This document shows positions 42,157 through 50,546 of a DNA stretch of 64,000 bases, one piece after another. Position numbers and translations under genes: made by a program. The DNA is taken from NCBI GenBank assembly GCA_035373625.1, contig DAOSNS010000016.1, forward strand, positions 18,785-82,784. Direction: 5' to 3'. Position 1 is the first letter of the stretch. Every line of letters begins with the position of its first letter. The notes beneath the pieces were generated by a model that made no database searches, was not told the origin of the DNA, and saw nothing but the letters and a program-made list of their open reading frames with translations. The DNA is from DSWT01 sp035373625. GTDB lineage: Bacteria; Chloroflexota; Anaerolineae; B4-G1; SLSP01.

Positions 42157-43416
42157 ATGATGCAACGATTCCGTAAACCCAATGTCTATTTCATCGCCGG
42201 TGGGTTGCTGGTCTTTGTGGTCGTTCAGGTGCTGCTCAGTGCCGGCCTCCTGAATGACTACTGGCGCGGCATCATTTTCTGGGGCGCGGCTATCTCTATG
42301 GTGGCACTGGGGTTGAACCTGATCTATGGGTTCAACGGACAGTTTTCGTTGGGGCAATACGGCTTTTACGCGATCGGCGCGTATACATCCGCCGACATCA
42401 CTTATCGCTGGGTCCGTGGTGACCCTTCGGCTATCGTGGTGGTGTTGTTCGGTTCGCTTCTGACGTTGGGGCTGTATGTTGGAGTGGCGGCTTTCTTGCG
42501 TCGTTTCTACGGCGTGACGGTCATGGCACGTTTCACCTTTTACATCCTGGCGACCGTCCTGGCCTTCGTCGTCGCTGTGACGCTGTTGGTGCCGTGGCTT
42601 GGTCCGCTCATCGCCGCTGGACTTCACGCTCTTCCTGATGCAGTGTCTCAACAGGTGGTCTTTTTCATTGCTCTTGTCGGCGGAGCTTCTCTCGCGGGCA
42701 TCGCCAGCTTCCTGTTCGGCATCCCTGTGCTCGAACTTGGCTCCGATTACTTCGGCATCGCCACGCTTGGCTTTACCATCATTATCAAAGTCTTGCTCGA
42801 TAACACCGATACCCTCTTACCCTTCCCGGAGATGAAGGGCGCGCGTGGGATGATCGGTATTCCCAGTTGGACGACCTGGGTGTGGGTTTTTTCTTCGTTG
42901 ATGCTCGTGATTGTGGTGATGCGCAACATTCTCCATTCAAGCGTAGGGCGCGCCATTGTCTCGGTGCGTGAGGATGAGCGCGCGGCGGAACTGGTGGGCA
43001 TTGACGTTGCGACGACAAAAGTGTTGGCTTTTGTGCTCGGCAGCGTCTTCGCCGGGCTGGCCGGTGGCATCCGTGCGCACGACCTGGCGTTCTTGCACCC
43101 GCAAAATTTCAACTTTATCAAGTCCTTTGATCCATTGATCATCGTCGTTTTCGGCGGGTTGGGCAGCATGACCGGCACGATCATCACCGGTTTCTTCTGG
43201 ATTTTCCTGCTTGAGGGGGTGTTACGCCTTTACCTGCCGCAGGGCTTTGAGACATGGCGGCTGGTCGTCTATCCCCTGGTCTTGTTGCTGATGATGTTGC
43301 TGCGCCCTGAAGGATTGTTTGGCCGTTATGAAATCCCCTTCCTGCGCCGGGTTCTGCCCCCCTTGCCGCCGAAATCTGAGGTGGCTACCACGCCGACAGA
43401 GGAGGTGCGCGCATGA
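42157..43416 (+). CDS. livM: Branched-chain amino acid ABC permease LivM type
   Basis: 419 residues from ATG 42157 after CGAGGAGG. LivM hallmarks: MVALGLNLIYGFNGQFSLGQ near 45-65, the EAA-like loop GRAIVSVREDERAAELVGID near 270, and the end segment IIVVFGGLGSMTGTIITGFF. About ten membrane helices. There is an extra hydrophobic stretch around residues 120-190 (TFYILATVLAFVVAVTLLVP) not present in most LivM. It overlaps livG by 4 bp, so the two are translationally coupled. Confidence 0.92.
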   Translation: MMQRFRKPNVYFIAGGLLVFVVVQVLLSAGLLNDYWRGIIFWGAAISMVALGLNLIYGFNGQFSLGQYGFYAIGAYTSADITYRWVRGDPSAIVVVLFGSLLTLGLYVGVAAFLRRFYGVTVMARFTFYILATVLAFVVAVTLLVPWLGPLIAAGLHALPDAVSQQVVFFIALVGGASLAGIASFLFGIPVLELGSDYFGIATLGFTIIIKVLLDNTDTLLPFPEMKGARGMIGIPSWTTWVWVFSSLMLVIVVMRNILHSSVGRAIVSVREDERAAELVGIDVATTKVLAFVLGSVFAGLAGGIRAHDLAFLHPQNFNFIKSFDPLIIVVFGGLGSMTGTIITGFFWIFLLEGVLRLYLPQGFETWRLVVYPLVLLLMMLLRPEGLFGRYEIPFLRRVLPPLPPKSEVATTPTEEVRA

Positions 43417-44234
43417 AAGGGCGTCCGGACGGTCTTTCACCCGAAGTGGAAGCGCGCCCCGTCGTTCTGGAAATGGAAGGGGTGACGCATTTCTTTGGCA
43501 ACCTGCGCGCCGTGTATAACTTCGACCTGACACTGCGGCATGGAGAACTGGTTGGGCTGATCGGGCCGAACGGCGCCGGCAAGACGACGATCTTCAACCT
43601 CATCACGGGCGTCTACCAGGCGACACAAGGGCACATCCGTTACAAGGGTGTCAACCTGTTGGGCTTGCCTTCCCATGAGATCATCCAGATGGGGATCGCG
43701 CGCACGTTCCAGAACATCCGCCTGTTCGCCAACCTGACGGTGCTGGATAATGTGCGTATTGCTTATCATCCGCATGCCGGCTATGGGCTGATGGATTCTA
43801 TCCTGCACACGCGCCGTTTCCGTGAAAAAGAGGCTGAAATGGCACAGCAGGCGCAGGAATTCCTGGAAATTTTCGGCCTGGGTGACCGCCGCAACGACAT
43901 CGCGGGAAGCCTGCCCTACGGTTTACAACGTCGCCTCGAAATTGCGCGCGCGCTGGCGGCTTACCCGCGTTTGTTGCTCCTTGATGAACCGGCAGCCGGT
44001 ATGAATCCTCAGGAAATTGACGAGTTGATGGAACTGATCCATTTCATCCGTGACCGCTTTGACCTGACCATCCTGTTGGTTGAACACCGTATGCGTCTGG
44101 TGATGAACATCTGCGAGTGGATCACGGTGATGGACTTCGGCGAGATCATCGCGCGTGGCCTGCCCGCCGAGGTGCGCAGTGACCCGCATGTGATCGAGGC
44201 CTACCTGGGCCGCCAGGCCGTGGAAATCAAGTAG
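43413..44234 (+). CDS. livG: Branched-chain amino acid ABC ATPase LivG type
   Basis: 273 residues with Walker A GPNGAGKTT, Q-loop GIARTFQNIRLF, signature SLPYGLQRRLEIARAL (S-Y-G-x-Q form usual in LivG), Walker B LLLLDEPAAGMNP and switch His in LVEHRMRLVM. The long insert between Q-loop and signature is typical of LivG. It forms the ATPase pair with LivF. The ATG overlaps the livM stop. Confidence 0.94.
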   Translation: MKGRPDGLSPEVEARPVVLEMEGVTHFFGNLRAVYNFDLTLRHGELVGLIGPNGAGKTTIFNLITGVYQATQGHIRYKGVNLLGLPSHEIIQMGIARTFQNIRLFANLTVLDNVRIAYHPHAGYGLMDSILHTRRFREKEAEMAQQAQEFLEIFGLGDRRNDIAGSLPYGLQRRLEIARALAAYPRLLLLDEPAAGMNPQEIDELMELIHFIRDRFDLTILLVEHRMRLVMNICEWITVMDFGEIIARGLPAEVRSDPHVIEAYLGRQAVEIK

Positions 44235-44243
44235 GGGGGACGC

Positions 44244-44957
44244 ATGGCGCTGTTAGAAATCAACAACCTGTATGTATCCTATGGCGCAATTCGCGCGCTG
44301 CATGGCGTTTCTTTTCACGTTGAGCGTGGAGAAATCGTGACACTCATCGGCGCAAACGGCGCAGGCAAATCCACGACGCTGCGCGCGATCTCCGGCTTGC
44401 TGTCTGCCGATAGCGGTTCTATCGTTTACGATGGCATAGACATCACCCGTAAACTCGCCAGTGACATCGTGCCGCTGGGGATCGTTCAAGTGCCCGAAGG
44501 CCGGCGCATCTTCGCGCCGCTCACCGTGCGCGAGAACCTGGAGATGGGCGCGTTTACTCGCAAAGACAAAGCCGAGATCGAAGCGAGCATGCAGCACGTC
44601 TTTGAGCTTTTCCCGCGCCTCAAAGAGCGTCTCGAACAGACCGGTGGGACGCTATCCGGCGGTGAGCAACAAATGCTGGCCGTGGGGCGTGCGTTGATGG
44701 CGAAACCTAAACTGTTGCTGATGGATGAGCCTTCGATGGGCCTGGCGCCGATCCTGGTGGAAGAAATCTTCGACATCATCCGCGAGATCAACCGCGAAGG
44801 GGTGACGGTGTTGCTGGTGGAACAGAACGCGCACATGGCGCTCTCGGTTGCCAATCGTGGCTATGTTTTGGAAACGGGGGCCATCGAATTGGAAGGCTCG
44901 GCGCAGGAACTGGCACAGAACCCCCGCGTGCGCGAAGCCTACCTGGGTGGCGGATAA
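44244..44957 (+). CDS. livF: Branched-chain amino acid ABC ATPase LivF type
   Basis: 237 residues, standard LivF length. Walker A GANGAGKSTTLRAI, Q-loop IVQVPEGRRIFAPL, signature LSGGEQQMLAVGRAL, Walker B LLLMDEPSMGLAP and switch LLVEQNAHMAL. Starts 10 bp after livG. Partner of LivG under the permease pair. Confidence 0.95.
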   Translation: MALLEINNLYVSYGAIRALHGVSFHVERGEIVTLIGANGAGKSTTLRAISGLLSADSGSIVYDGIDITRKLASDIVPLGIVQVPEGRRIFAPLTVRENLEMGAFTRKDKAEIEASMQHVFELFPRLKERLEQTGGTLSGGEQQMLAVGRALMAKPKLLLMDEPSMGLAPILVEEIFDIIREINREGVTVLLVEQNAHMALSVANRGYVLETGAIELEGSAQELAQNPRVREAYLGGG

Positions 44958-44986
44958 GGCGAAACCTCAGGCTTTCACAAATGATA

Positions 44987-45017
44987 TTGTAGCGCGAGTC
45001 GTCAACTCGCGCTACAA
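44987..45017. repeat. GTAGCGCGAGT palindrome after livF
   Basis: TTGTAGCGCGAGT and ACTCGCGCTACAA form a perfect 13-bp stem with a CGTCA loop, extended by flanking AAATGA/TCATTT. Same family as the array at 18143. It may attenuate transcription into the second binding-protein gene. Confidence 0.8.
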
Positions 45018-45068
45018 CTGTCATTTGCCCTTTACTCATTTCTCTTTACCCATCTCCTGGAGACTTAT

Positions 45069-46208
45069 TTGCGAAGAAAAACCTGGGCAATTCTGCTTCT
45101 GACGTTGGTGTTTGCGTTTTCTGCCTGTGGCGCGCGTGAGGGGGAGAATACGACATTTTTGGTTGCCGTGATTGCCCCCACCGGGGGCGATTTTGCGGCA
45201 TTGGGTAACGCGACCCGCGATGGTGCGGTGCTGGCGATTGAGGAGTGGAATCAACGCGGCGGCGTCCTGGGAAAATCCGTGCAGGCGGTGGTGTTGGACA
45301 GTGGGTGTGATTATGTGACCGCCCGTAAAGCCGCAGAGACGGCAATCACCGGACAGGGAATACGCTTCATTGTCGGTGCGGTGTGCAGTGACGCTGCAGA
45401 AGGTGTGGCGCAGGTGGCTACAAAGTTGGGGGCTTTGCAGATCAGCCCTACCGCTGTGGACCCCGAGTTGACGTTGGGGGCTGAGGGGAAAGTGCGCCCG
45501 TTGGTTTTCCGTGTCCCTTTTATTGATCCGGTGCAGGGAACCGTGGCGGCAAAATTTGCCCTTGAGACCCTGCAGGCAGACTCGGTGGCCATTCTCTATG
45601 CTGAAAATAGCGAGTACGGCCTGGCCCTTGCCGATGCTTTCGAAAAGGCTTTCAAGGATGGCGATGGTGAAGTGGTCATCCGCGCCACCTACGATCAGGA
45701 TGCCGAAAGCTACTACGATGTGCTCAAGGATGTGCGTGACGCGGCCCCTGATCTCCTTTACCTGCCGGGTTACTACAACGTGATGAACCGCCTTGTGCAG
45801 CAGGCTCGCGCCTTTGGTTTGCTGCAGCCGCTCATCGGCAGTGATGGTTGGGACTCGCCGGATTTGAACTTATCCGCCGCAGATGGCAGCTATTTCACCA
45901 CCCATTACTTTGCTGCCGAGCCGCGACCTGAAGTTGCCGCGTGGATCCAACGGTATACTGCCCGCTATCTTGCCCCGCCGGACACCGTGGCGACTTTGAG
46001 CTATGACGCGATGAACCTCATGCTCACGGCCATCCAGCAGACCGGAAATGCGGACCCCTATCAAGTTGCAGCGACGCTGGAAACGCTGACTTTCGACGCC
46101 ATCTCCGGGCAAATGCGTTTCGATGCCGTTCACAACCCCATCAAGAGCGTGCCGCTTGTGCGCGTGATGGGCGGGCGCGTTATCTACGTTGACCGCTTGA
46201 TACCATAG
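45069..46208 (+). CDS. Second branched-chain amino acid-type binding lipoprotein
   Basis: 379 residues from a TTG at 45069 six bases after CTGGAG; no ATG fits. Lipobox in LLLTLVFAFSAC. It parallels the first binding protein throughout (VAVIAPTGGDFAALGNATRD, GAVLAIEEWNQRGGVLGKSV, LIGSDGWDSPDLNL, VATLSYDAMNLM), so it is a diverged tandem paralogue that could feed the same LivHMGF complex with another ligand. Confidence 0.9.
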   Translation: MRRKTWAILLLTLVFAFSACGAREGENTTFLVAVIAPTGGDFAALGNATRDGAVLAIEEWNQRGGVLGKSVQAVVLDSGCDYVTARKAAETAITGQGIRFIVGAVCSDAAEGVAQVATKLGALQISPTAVDPELTLGAEGKVRPLVFRVPFIDPVQGTVAAKFALETLQADSVAILYAENSEYGLALADAFEKAFKDGDGEVVIRATYDQDAESYYDVLKDVRDAAPDLLYLPGYYNVMNRLVQQARAFGLLQPLIGSDGWDSPDLNLSAADGSYFTTHYFAAEPRPEVAAWIQRYTARYLAPPDTVATLSYDAMNLMLTAIQQTGNADPYQVAATLETLTFDAISGQMRFDAVHNPIKSVPLVRVMGGRVIYVDRLIP

Positions 46209-46238
46209 TTTGCCCTATAACCTCAGACTGCGCCACAC

Positions 46239-46266
46239 TTGCGTTTTTCCTCGATGCTGTTATCAT
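46239..46266 (+). promoter_or_regulatory. Promoter of the Fur-family regulator gene
   Basis: TTGCGT, 16 bp, TATCAT; 39 bp before the ATG. Confidence 0.5.
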
Positions 46267-46271
46267 GCTTC

Positions 46272-46287
46272 TTGCAATCAATTGCAA
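46272..46287 (+). promoter_or_regulatory. Candidate operator of the Fur-family regulator
   Basis: TTGCAAT-CA-ATTGCAA, a perfect 7+2+7 inverted repeat right after the -10 box, over the predicted transcription start. Size and AT-rich symmetry fit a Fur/Zur-type site and autorepression of the metal locus. Confidence 0.6.
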
Positions 46288-46305
46288 CTACAAGGAAATG
46301 CAATA

Positions 46306-46767
46306 ATGTCCTGCCAAGAACATTTTGTGCGTCAGCTTCATGAGCGCGGCTTGCGACTTACTCCGCAGCGTGAGCTGGTGTTGAAGGTGATGCATCAGCT
46401 TGAAGCGCCGGCGACCGCCGAGGAAATCTACGCGCGTGTCCATGCCCTCAGTGCCAGTGTGGACATTTCGACCGTCTACCGGACGCTGGACCTCTTCCGG
46501 GAGTTTAACCTGGTTGCGACCTTTGACCCCGGTGACGGGATACGCCGTTACGAACACCTCGGTGTTGAGGCACCTCACCACCATCTGGTTTGCCGTGCGT
46601 GTGGGAAAGTCTCGCAGGTGGCACTGGAAGAGCTGCAACCGCTCATCGCGCATTTAGCTGCCACTTCAGGCTTCGTCGCCGATACGGTGGCTTTGACCAT
46701 CTCCGGCCTGTGCGCCGCGTGTTATGCAAGAGACTGTTGTCACCAGATTGAGCAGATCCCCCTTTGA
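46306..46767 (+). CDS. Fur-family metalloregulator (Zur/Nur-like)
   Basis: 153 residues from ATG 46306 after CAAGGAA. Winged helix (RGLRLTPQRELVLKVMHQLE, SVDISTVYRTLDLFREFNLV) and the dimer/metal domain with HHHLVCRACGKV and GLCAACYARDCC, giving the structural zinc C-x2-C pairs. It heads a locus with an ECF metal transporter and a Znu-like ABC transporter, so zinc (or nickel/cobalt) is a more likely co-repressor than iron. The last residues (HQIEQIPL) are encoded by the left arm of a fold-back repeat. Confidence 0.88.
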   Translation: MSCQEHFVRQLHERGLRLTPQRELVLKVMHQLEAPATAEEIYARVHALSASVDISTVYRTLDLFREFNLVATFDPGDGIRRYEHLGVEAPHHHLVCRACGKVSQVALEELQPLIAHLAATSGFVADTVALTISGLCAACYARDCCHQIEQIPL

Positions 46768-46804
46768 CTTATCAAAAAATCTGCTTGATTTGCTCAATCT
46801 GCTG
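46744..46804. repeat. AGCAGATT-type fold-back element overlapping the fur-family 3' end
   Basis: CAGATTGAGCAGAT faces ATCTGCTTGATTTGCTCAATCTG. The left arm is inside the coding sequence. The right arm ends about 35 bp before the cbiM ribosome site. Sisters at 47818 and 55571. Confidence 0.85.
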
Positions 46805-46848
46805 ACAATAAAGAGTGTGTAGTTAGCTTACAACTTACGGAGGATGAC

Positions 46849-47808
46849 ATGCTTTTTTCACCGGTTCCAATGCACATTCCTGATGGTTTTCTTTCGGTTG
46901 GCGTCGCCGTCGTGTTGTGGCTGATCGCCATTGGGGTGGTTGGGTACGCGCTCAAGCGCGTCAACGCAGATGTGGGTGAGCGGCAAGTCCCGCTGATGGG
47001 CGTGTTGGCGGCCTGCATCTTTGCCGGACAGATGCTCAACTTCCCGGTGACGGGTGGCACATCCGGCCACCTGATGGGCGCGGCCATCGCCACGATTCTG
47101 ATCGGCCCTTGGGCGGCGATTCTGGTGATGACGTGCGTCGTCGGCGTGCAGGCGCTTATCTTCCAGGATGGTGGACTGCTGGCGTTGGGCGCGAACATCG
47201 TCAATATGGGGATTATCGGCGTGGCGGTGGCCTATTTCACCCAACGCACCTTGCGCAAACTCCTGGGGAAATGGTCGGGTGGGCTGTTTGTCAACGGTTT
47301 CATCTCCGGTTGGCTCTCGATTTTTATGGCGGCGTTGGCCTGCGCGCTGCAACTGGCGCTGTCCGGTTCGTCCCCCGCCAACATCGCTATCCCGGCGATG
47401 GCGGGCATCCACGCCCTGATCGGCGTCGGCGAAGGACTGATCACGGCGGGCACATTAGTCTTCATTAAAGCGGCGCGGCGTGATCTGCTGGAAACGGAGC
47501 AGCGGCAATACGTGGGCGGCAAAGCCGTGTGGATCGGCGGACTGGTCATTGCCATCGCGTTGGCGATTCTCTCGCCACTGGCCTCGACACACCCTGATGG
47601 ATTGGAGTGGGTGGCCGAGCAGCGTGGTTTCCTCGACCGGGCGCAAGGCCCGCTCTTCGAGATCATCCCGGATTACGTGTTGCCGGGCGTCTCCAACGAG
47701 ACATTGGCGACAATCCTGGCCGGCATCATCGGCGCATTGATCGTCTTCGGTGCGGCGGTGGGCGTGGCCTATTGGCGTCGCAATCGCGCGCAGAGTAGCG
47801 GCGCGTAG
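46849..47808 (+). CDS. cbiM: ECF metal transporter substrate component CbiM with PDGLE (CbiN-like) domain
   Basis: 319 residues from ATG 46849, five bases after CGGAGG. It has the CbiM/NikM fold (MHIPDGFLSVGVAVVLWLIA; MLNFPVTGGTSGHLMGAAIA; GGLLALGANIVNMGIIGVAV; FVNGFISGWLSIFMAALACA), then a fused PDGLE domain (SPLASTHPDGLEWVAEQRGF, one more helix). In studied CbiM/NikM the N-terminal Met-His is a metal ligand; here seven residues (MLFSPVP) precede the M-H-I-P-D-G, so either they are removed or the true start is 46870. The usual ligand is Co or Ni; the Znu-type neighbours allow zinc. Confidence 0.88.
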   Translation: MLFSPVPMHIPDGFLSVGVAVVLWLIAIGVVGYALKRVNADVGERQVPLMGVLAACIFAGQMLNFPVTGGTSGHLMGAAIATILIGPWAAILVMTCVVGVQALIFQDGGLLALGANIVNMGIIGVAVAYFTQRTLRKLLGKWSGGLFVNGFISGWLSIFMAALACALQLALSGSSPANIAIPAMAGIHALIGVGEGLITAGTLVFIKAARRDLLETEQRQYVGGKAVWIGGLVIAIALAILSPLASTHPDGLEWVAEQRGFLDRAQGPLFEIIPDYVLPGVSNETLATILAGIIGALIVFGAAVGVAYWRRNRAQSSGA

Positions 47809-47817
47809 TGTTTTTTA

Positions 47818-47883
47818 TCAGCAGATTTAGCAGATTCTCTTTTAGCTTATCAAAAAATCTGCTTAATCTGCTAAATCTGCTGA
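47818..47883. repeat. AGCAGATT-type fold-back element before cbiQ
   Basis: TCAGCAGATTTAGCAGATT faces AATCTGCTTAATCTGC, then TAAATCTGCTGA, across a 29-bp centre. Fills the cbiM-cbiQ gap. Confidence 0.92.
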
Positions 47884-47898
47884 CAGAAAAAGGTATTC

Positions 47899-48705
47899 TT
47901 GTACACTCACTCCCTCGATCCATACCGACCGCGGGCCAGCGTTGTCCACGGGCTTGATCCACGGGTCAAGTTGGGGCTGACGCTGGCCTTTATTGTGACG
48001 ACGGCATTGACGCCGCCGGGCGCATGGCCGATTTTCATCGTGTTGTGCGCCCTGTCGCTGGCGACGACATTGCTCTCGGAGTTGGGCGTGGGGTATGTCC
48101 TCACGCGGGCGTTGCTTGCGCTCCCTTTCGCATTGGTGGCATTGCCGACGTTGTTCACGACGACCGGGATGCCATTGCTGACCCTCCCCGCGTCATTGCC
48201 CCTCACGTTGACCGTGGAAGGGGTCGCGCGCTTTGCCGGCATCGCGTTCAAATCGTGGTTGTCGGTGCAGATGGCGGTGATCCTCGTGGGCAGCACGCCG
48301 TTCCCCGATCTGCTGCTGGCGATGCGCGCGCTGAAAATCCCCCGGCTGCTGGCGGCGATTGTTGGACTGATGTGGCGTTATCTGTTCGTCTTGGCGGATG
48401 AGGCGCTGCGCCTGCTGCGGGCGCGGGAGTCGCGCAGCGCGGCGGCGCACGATGGACGGGGACGCAGGGTGGGGGGAAGTTTGATCTGGCGCGCCCGTGT
48501 CACCGGTGGCATGGTCGGCAATCTGTTCCTGCGCGCTTTCGACCGCGCCGACCGCATCTACGCCGCGATGCTCGCCCGCGGCTACGATGGTGAAGTGCGT
48601 GCGCTGCCCCGTCCGCCACTGAGAGCAGGGCAGTGGATGGTGTTGGGTATGGGATTGGCATTGTTGACATTTTTAGCATTGGCCGGATTTTTATTGTGGG
48701 GATGA
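47899..48705 (+). CDS. cbiQ: ECF transporter transmembrane component CbiQ
   Basis: 268 residues from a TTG at 47899, with no strong ribosome site (AAAAAGG). Typical CbiQ/EcfT: DPRVKLGLTLAFIVTTALTP near the start, then hydrophobic helices, the coupling helices with R-A-x2-R and S motif (LRLLRARESRSAAAH, FDRADRIYAAMLARGYDGEV) that contact the ATPase, and a final membrane helix. Same locus as CbiM and CbiO. Confidence 0.92.
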   Translation: MYTHSLDPYRPRASVVHGLDPRVKLGLTLAFIVTTALTPPGAWPIFIVLCALSLATTLLSELGVGYVLTRALLALPFALVALPTLFTTTGMPLLTLPASLPLTLTVEGVARFAGIAFKSWLSVQMAVILVGSTPFPDLLLAMRALKIPRLLAAIVGLMWRYLFVLADEALRLLRARESRSAAAHDGRGRRVGGSLIWRARVTGGMVGNLFLRAFDRADRIYAAMLARGYDGEVRALPRPPLRAGQWMVLGMGLALLTFLALAGFLLWG

Positions 48706-48711
48706 TCAACT

Positions 48712-49422
48712 ATGCATCATACAATTGAGATTGAACATCTCTCGTTTGCTTATCCAGACGGGCGGCACGTCTTACACGACATTTCCTTGCGGATCGGGCC
48801 GGGTGAGAAAGTCGCGCTTGTCGGACCGAACGGCGCGGGCAAGTCCACATTGCTGCTGCACCTCAACGGCATTTTGACGCCGGCCGCCGGAAAAGTGCGC
48901 GCGTGCAGTCTGGAAATGCGCAAGGAGAACCTGGAAAAGGTGCGCGCCGGGGTGGGGCTGGTCTTCCAGAATCCCGACGATCAGCTTTTCTCGCCGACGG
49001 TCTTCGACGACGTGGCTTTTGGCCTGCTGTATCAGGGACTCCCCGAAGTCGAGGTGCGTGCCCGCGTGGCGCAGGCATTGGCCTTGGTGGGCATGGCGGA
49101 TTTCGCGGGACGTTCCTCATATCGCTTGAGCATGGGTGAGAAGAAGCGCGTGGCCCTGGCGACGGTGTTGGCGATGGACCCTGAAATCCTGGTGTTGGAC
49201 GAGCCGACCGGTGGCCTTGACCCGCGCGGACGGCGCAGCTTTATCCGTCTGCTGGGCGAGTTACCACAGACGATGCTCGTGGCGACGCACGACCTGAACA
49301 TGGTGCGGGAGCTTTTCCCACGCACCATCGTTTTGGACGGAGGGCGCATCGTCGCCGACGGCGCAACGGCGGACATCCTGACCAACGCATCCCTGTTGGC
49401 GGCGCACGGCCTTGAAGAATGA
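48712..49422 (+). CDS. cbiO: ECF transporter ATPase CbiO
   Basis: 236 residues. Walker A GPNGAGKSTLLLHLNG, Q-loop VGLVFQNPDDQLFSPTV (the F-Q-N-P-D-D-Q-L-F form is diagnostic for CbiO/EcfA), signature LSMGEKKRVALATVLA, Walker B ILVLDEPTGGLDPRG and switch VATHDLNMV. A shortened C-terminus compared with EcfA. It starts six bases after cbiQ with a weak Shine-Dalgarno sequence. Confidence 0.94.
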   Translation: MHHTIEIEHLSFAYPDGRHVLHDISLRIGPGEKVALVGPNGAGKSTLLLHLNGILTPAAGKVRACSLEMRKENLEKVRAGVGLVFQNPDDQLFSPTVFDDVAFGLLYQGLPEVEVRARVAQALALVGMADFAGRSSYRLSMGEKKRVALATVLAMDPEILVLDEPTGGLDPRGRRSFIRLLGELPQTMLVATHDLNMVRELFPRTIVLDGGRIVADGATADILTNASLLAAHGLEE

Positions 49423-49432
49423 GCAAAGTTTT

Positions 49433-49503
49433 GTCAACGGATGAAACGGATGAAACGGATTTTTTCTCTCCCTAATCCGTTAAAATCCGTTAAATCCGTT
49501 GAC
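49433..49503. repeat. AACGGAT-type fold-back element before znuA
   Basis: GTCAACGGATGAAACGGATG and AAACGGATT face AATCCGTTAAAATCCG, TTAAATCCGTTGAC. Ends 17 bp before the ATG of znuA. Confidence 0.93.
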
Positions 49504-49520
49504 ATTGAGGGTATGAGCGT

Positions 49521-50456
49521 ATGAAACGATGGCTATGGTTAGCGACGGTGTCGGTTGTGTTGACGGTGGTGAGTGCGTGCGCGGGGAAGCCGGCGGCGCA
49601 GGGGGGTAAGTTGCGTGTGGTCGCCACAACGACGATTGTGGGGGACGTGGTCGCGCAGGTGGGCGGCGACGCCATCGCCCTGACGGTGCTGCTGCCGGTG
49701 GGCGCAGACCCGCACACCTTCGATCCAAGCCCGCAGGATCTGGCGAAAGTGGCGGACGCCGACATCATTTTTGCGAACGGCGCGGGGCTGGAAGCGTTCC
49801 TCGAACGGCTGCTGGAGAACGCCGGTGGCGACGCGGAGGTGGTGGAAGTCTCCGAGGGTATTGTGTTCATCGAGGCGGAGCACCACGAAGGCGAAGCTGA
49901 ACCCGCGGGCGACGATCATCATCACGAAGGCGTTGACCCGCACACCTGGACCGATCCCAACAACGTGCTGCGCTGGGTGGACAACATCGAAGCGGCCCTC
50001 GCCCTGCACGATCCCGTCCACGCCGCTGACTACAAGGCTAACGCCGATGCCTATCGCGCCCAACTCCGTGATCTGGACGCCTGGGTGCGCGCGCAAGTGG
50101 CGGCGATTCCGCCGGAAAACCGCAAACTCGTCACCGACCACGAGGCGTTCGCGTACTTCGCGCAACGCTACGGCTTCGAGCAGATCGGCGCCGTCGTTCC
50201 CGGCTACAGCACCGCTGCACAGCCCTCCGTGCGCGATCTCGCCGATCTCGAAGACCGCATCCGCGCCTACGGCGTCAAAGCTGTCTTCGTCGGCAGCACC
50301 GTCAATCCCGCCCTCGCACAGCGCGTCGCCGAGGATACCGGTGTCAGGCTGGTGTTCCTGTACACCGGCTCCCTCACCGCGCCGGGCGGCGAGGCGGATA
50401 GCTATTTGAGCTATGTGAGGTACAATGTTGTGCAGATTGTGGAGGGGTTGAGGTAA
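49521..50456 (+). CDS. znuA: Zinc/manganese ABC transporter binding lipoprotein (ZnuA-like)
   Basis: 311 residues, lipoprotein signal with VVLTVVSACAGK. Cluster A-I fold: VVATTTIVGDVVAQVGGDAI, VGADPHTFDPSPQDLAKVAD with the first metal His, a His/acid-rich loop (EHHEGEAEPAGDDHHHEGVD) typical of zinc-binding members, DPHTWTDPNNVLRWV with the second His, VTDHEAFAYFAQRYGF with the third, and a final Asp-containing region (GGEADSYLSYV). Its ABC partners are at 53881 and 54720, separated by an AT-rich insertion. Confidence 0.92.
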   Translation: MKRWLWLATVSVVLTVVSACAGKPAAQGGKLRVVATTTIVGDVVAQVGGDAIALTVLLPVGADPHTFDPSPQDLAKVADADIIFANGAGLEAFLERLLENAGGDAEVVEVSEGIVFIEAEHHEGEAEPAGDDHHHEGVDPHTWTDPNNVLRWVDNIEAALALHDPVHAADYKANADAYRAQLRDLDAWVRAQVAAIPPENRKLVTDHEAFAYFAQRYGFEQIGAVVPGYSTAAQPSVRDLADLEDRIRAYGVKAVFVGSTVNPALAQRVAEDTGVRLVFLYTGSLTAPGGEADSYLSYVRYNVVQIVEGLR

Positions 50457-50546
50457 TTAGCATACTCAATTGGTTGGTAAATATGCCAGCTAGCTTAATT
50501 AGCAGTGACATACTAAATTTTACAGTAGATCAACGGAGAGACGGTC

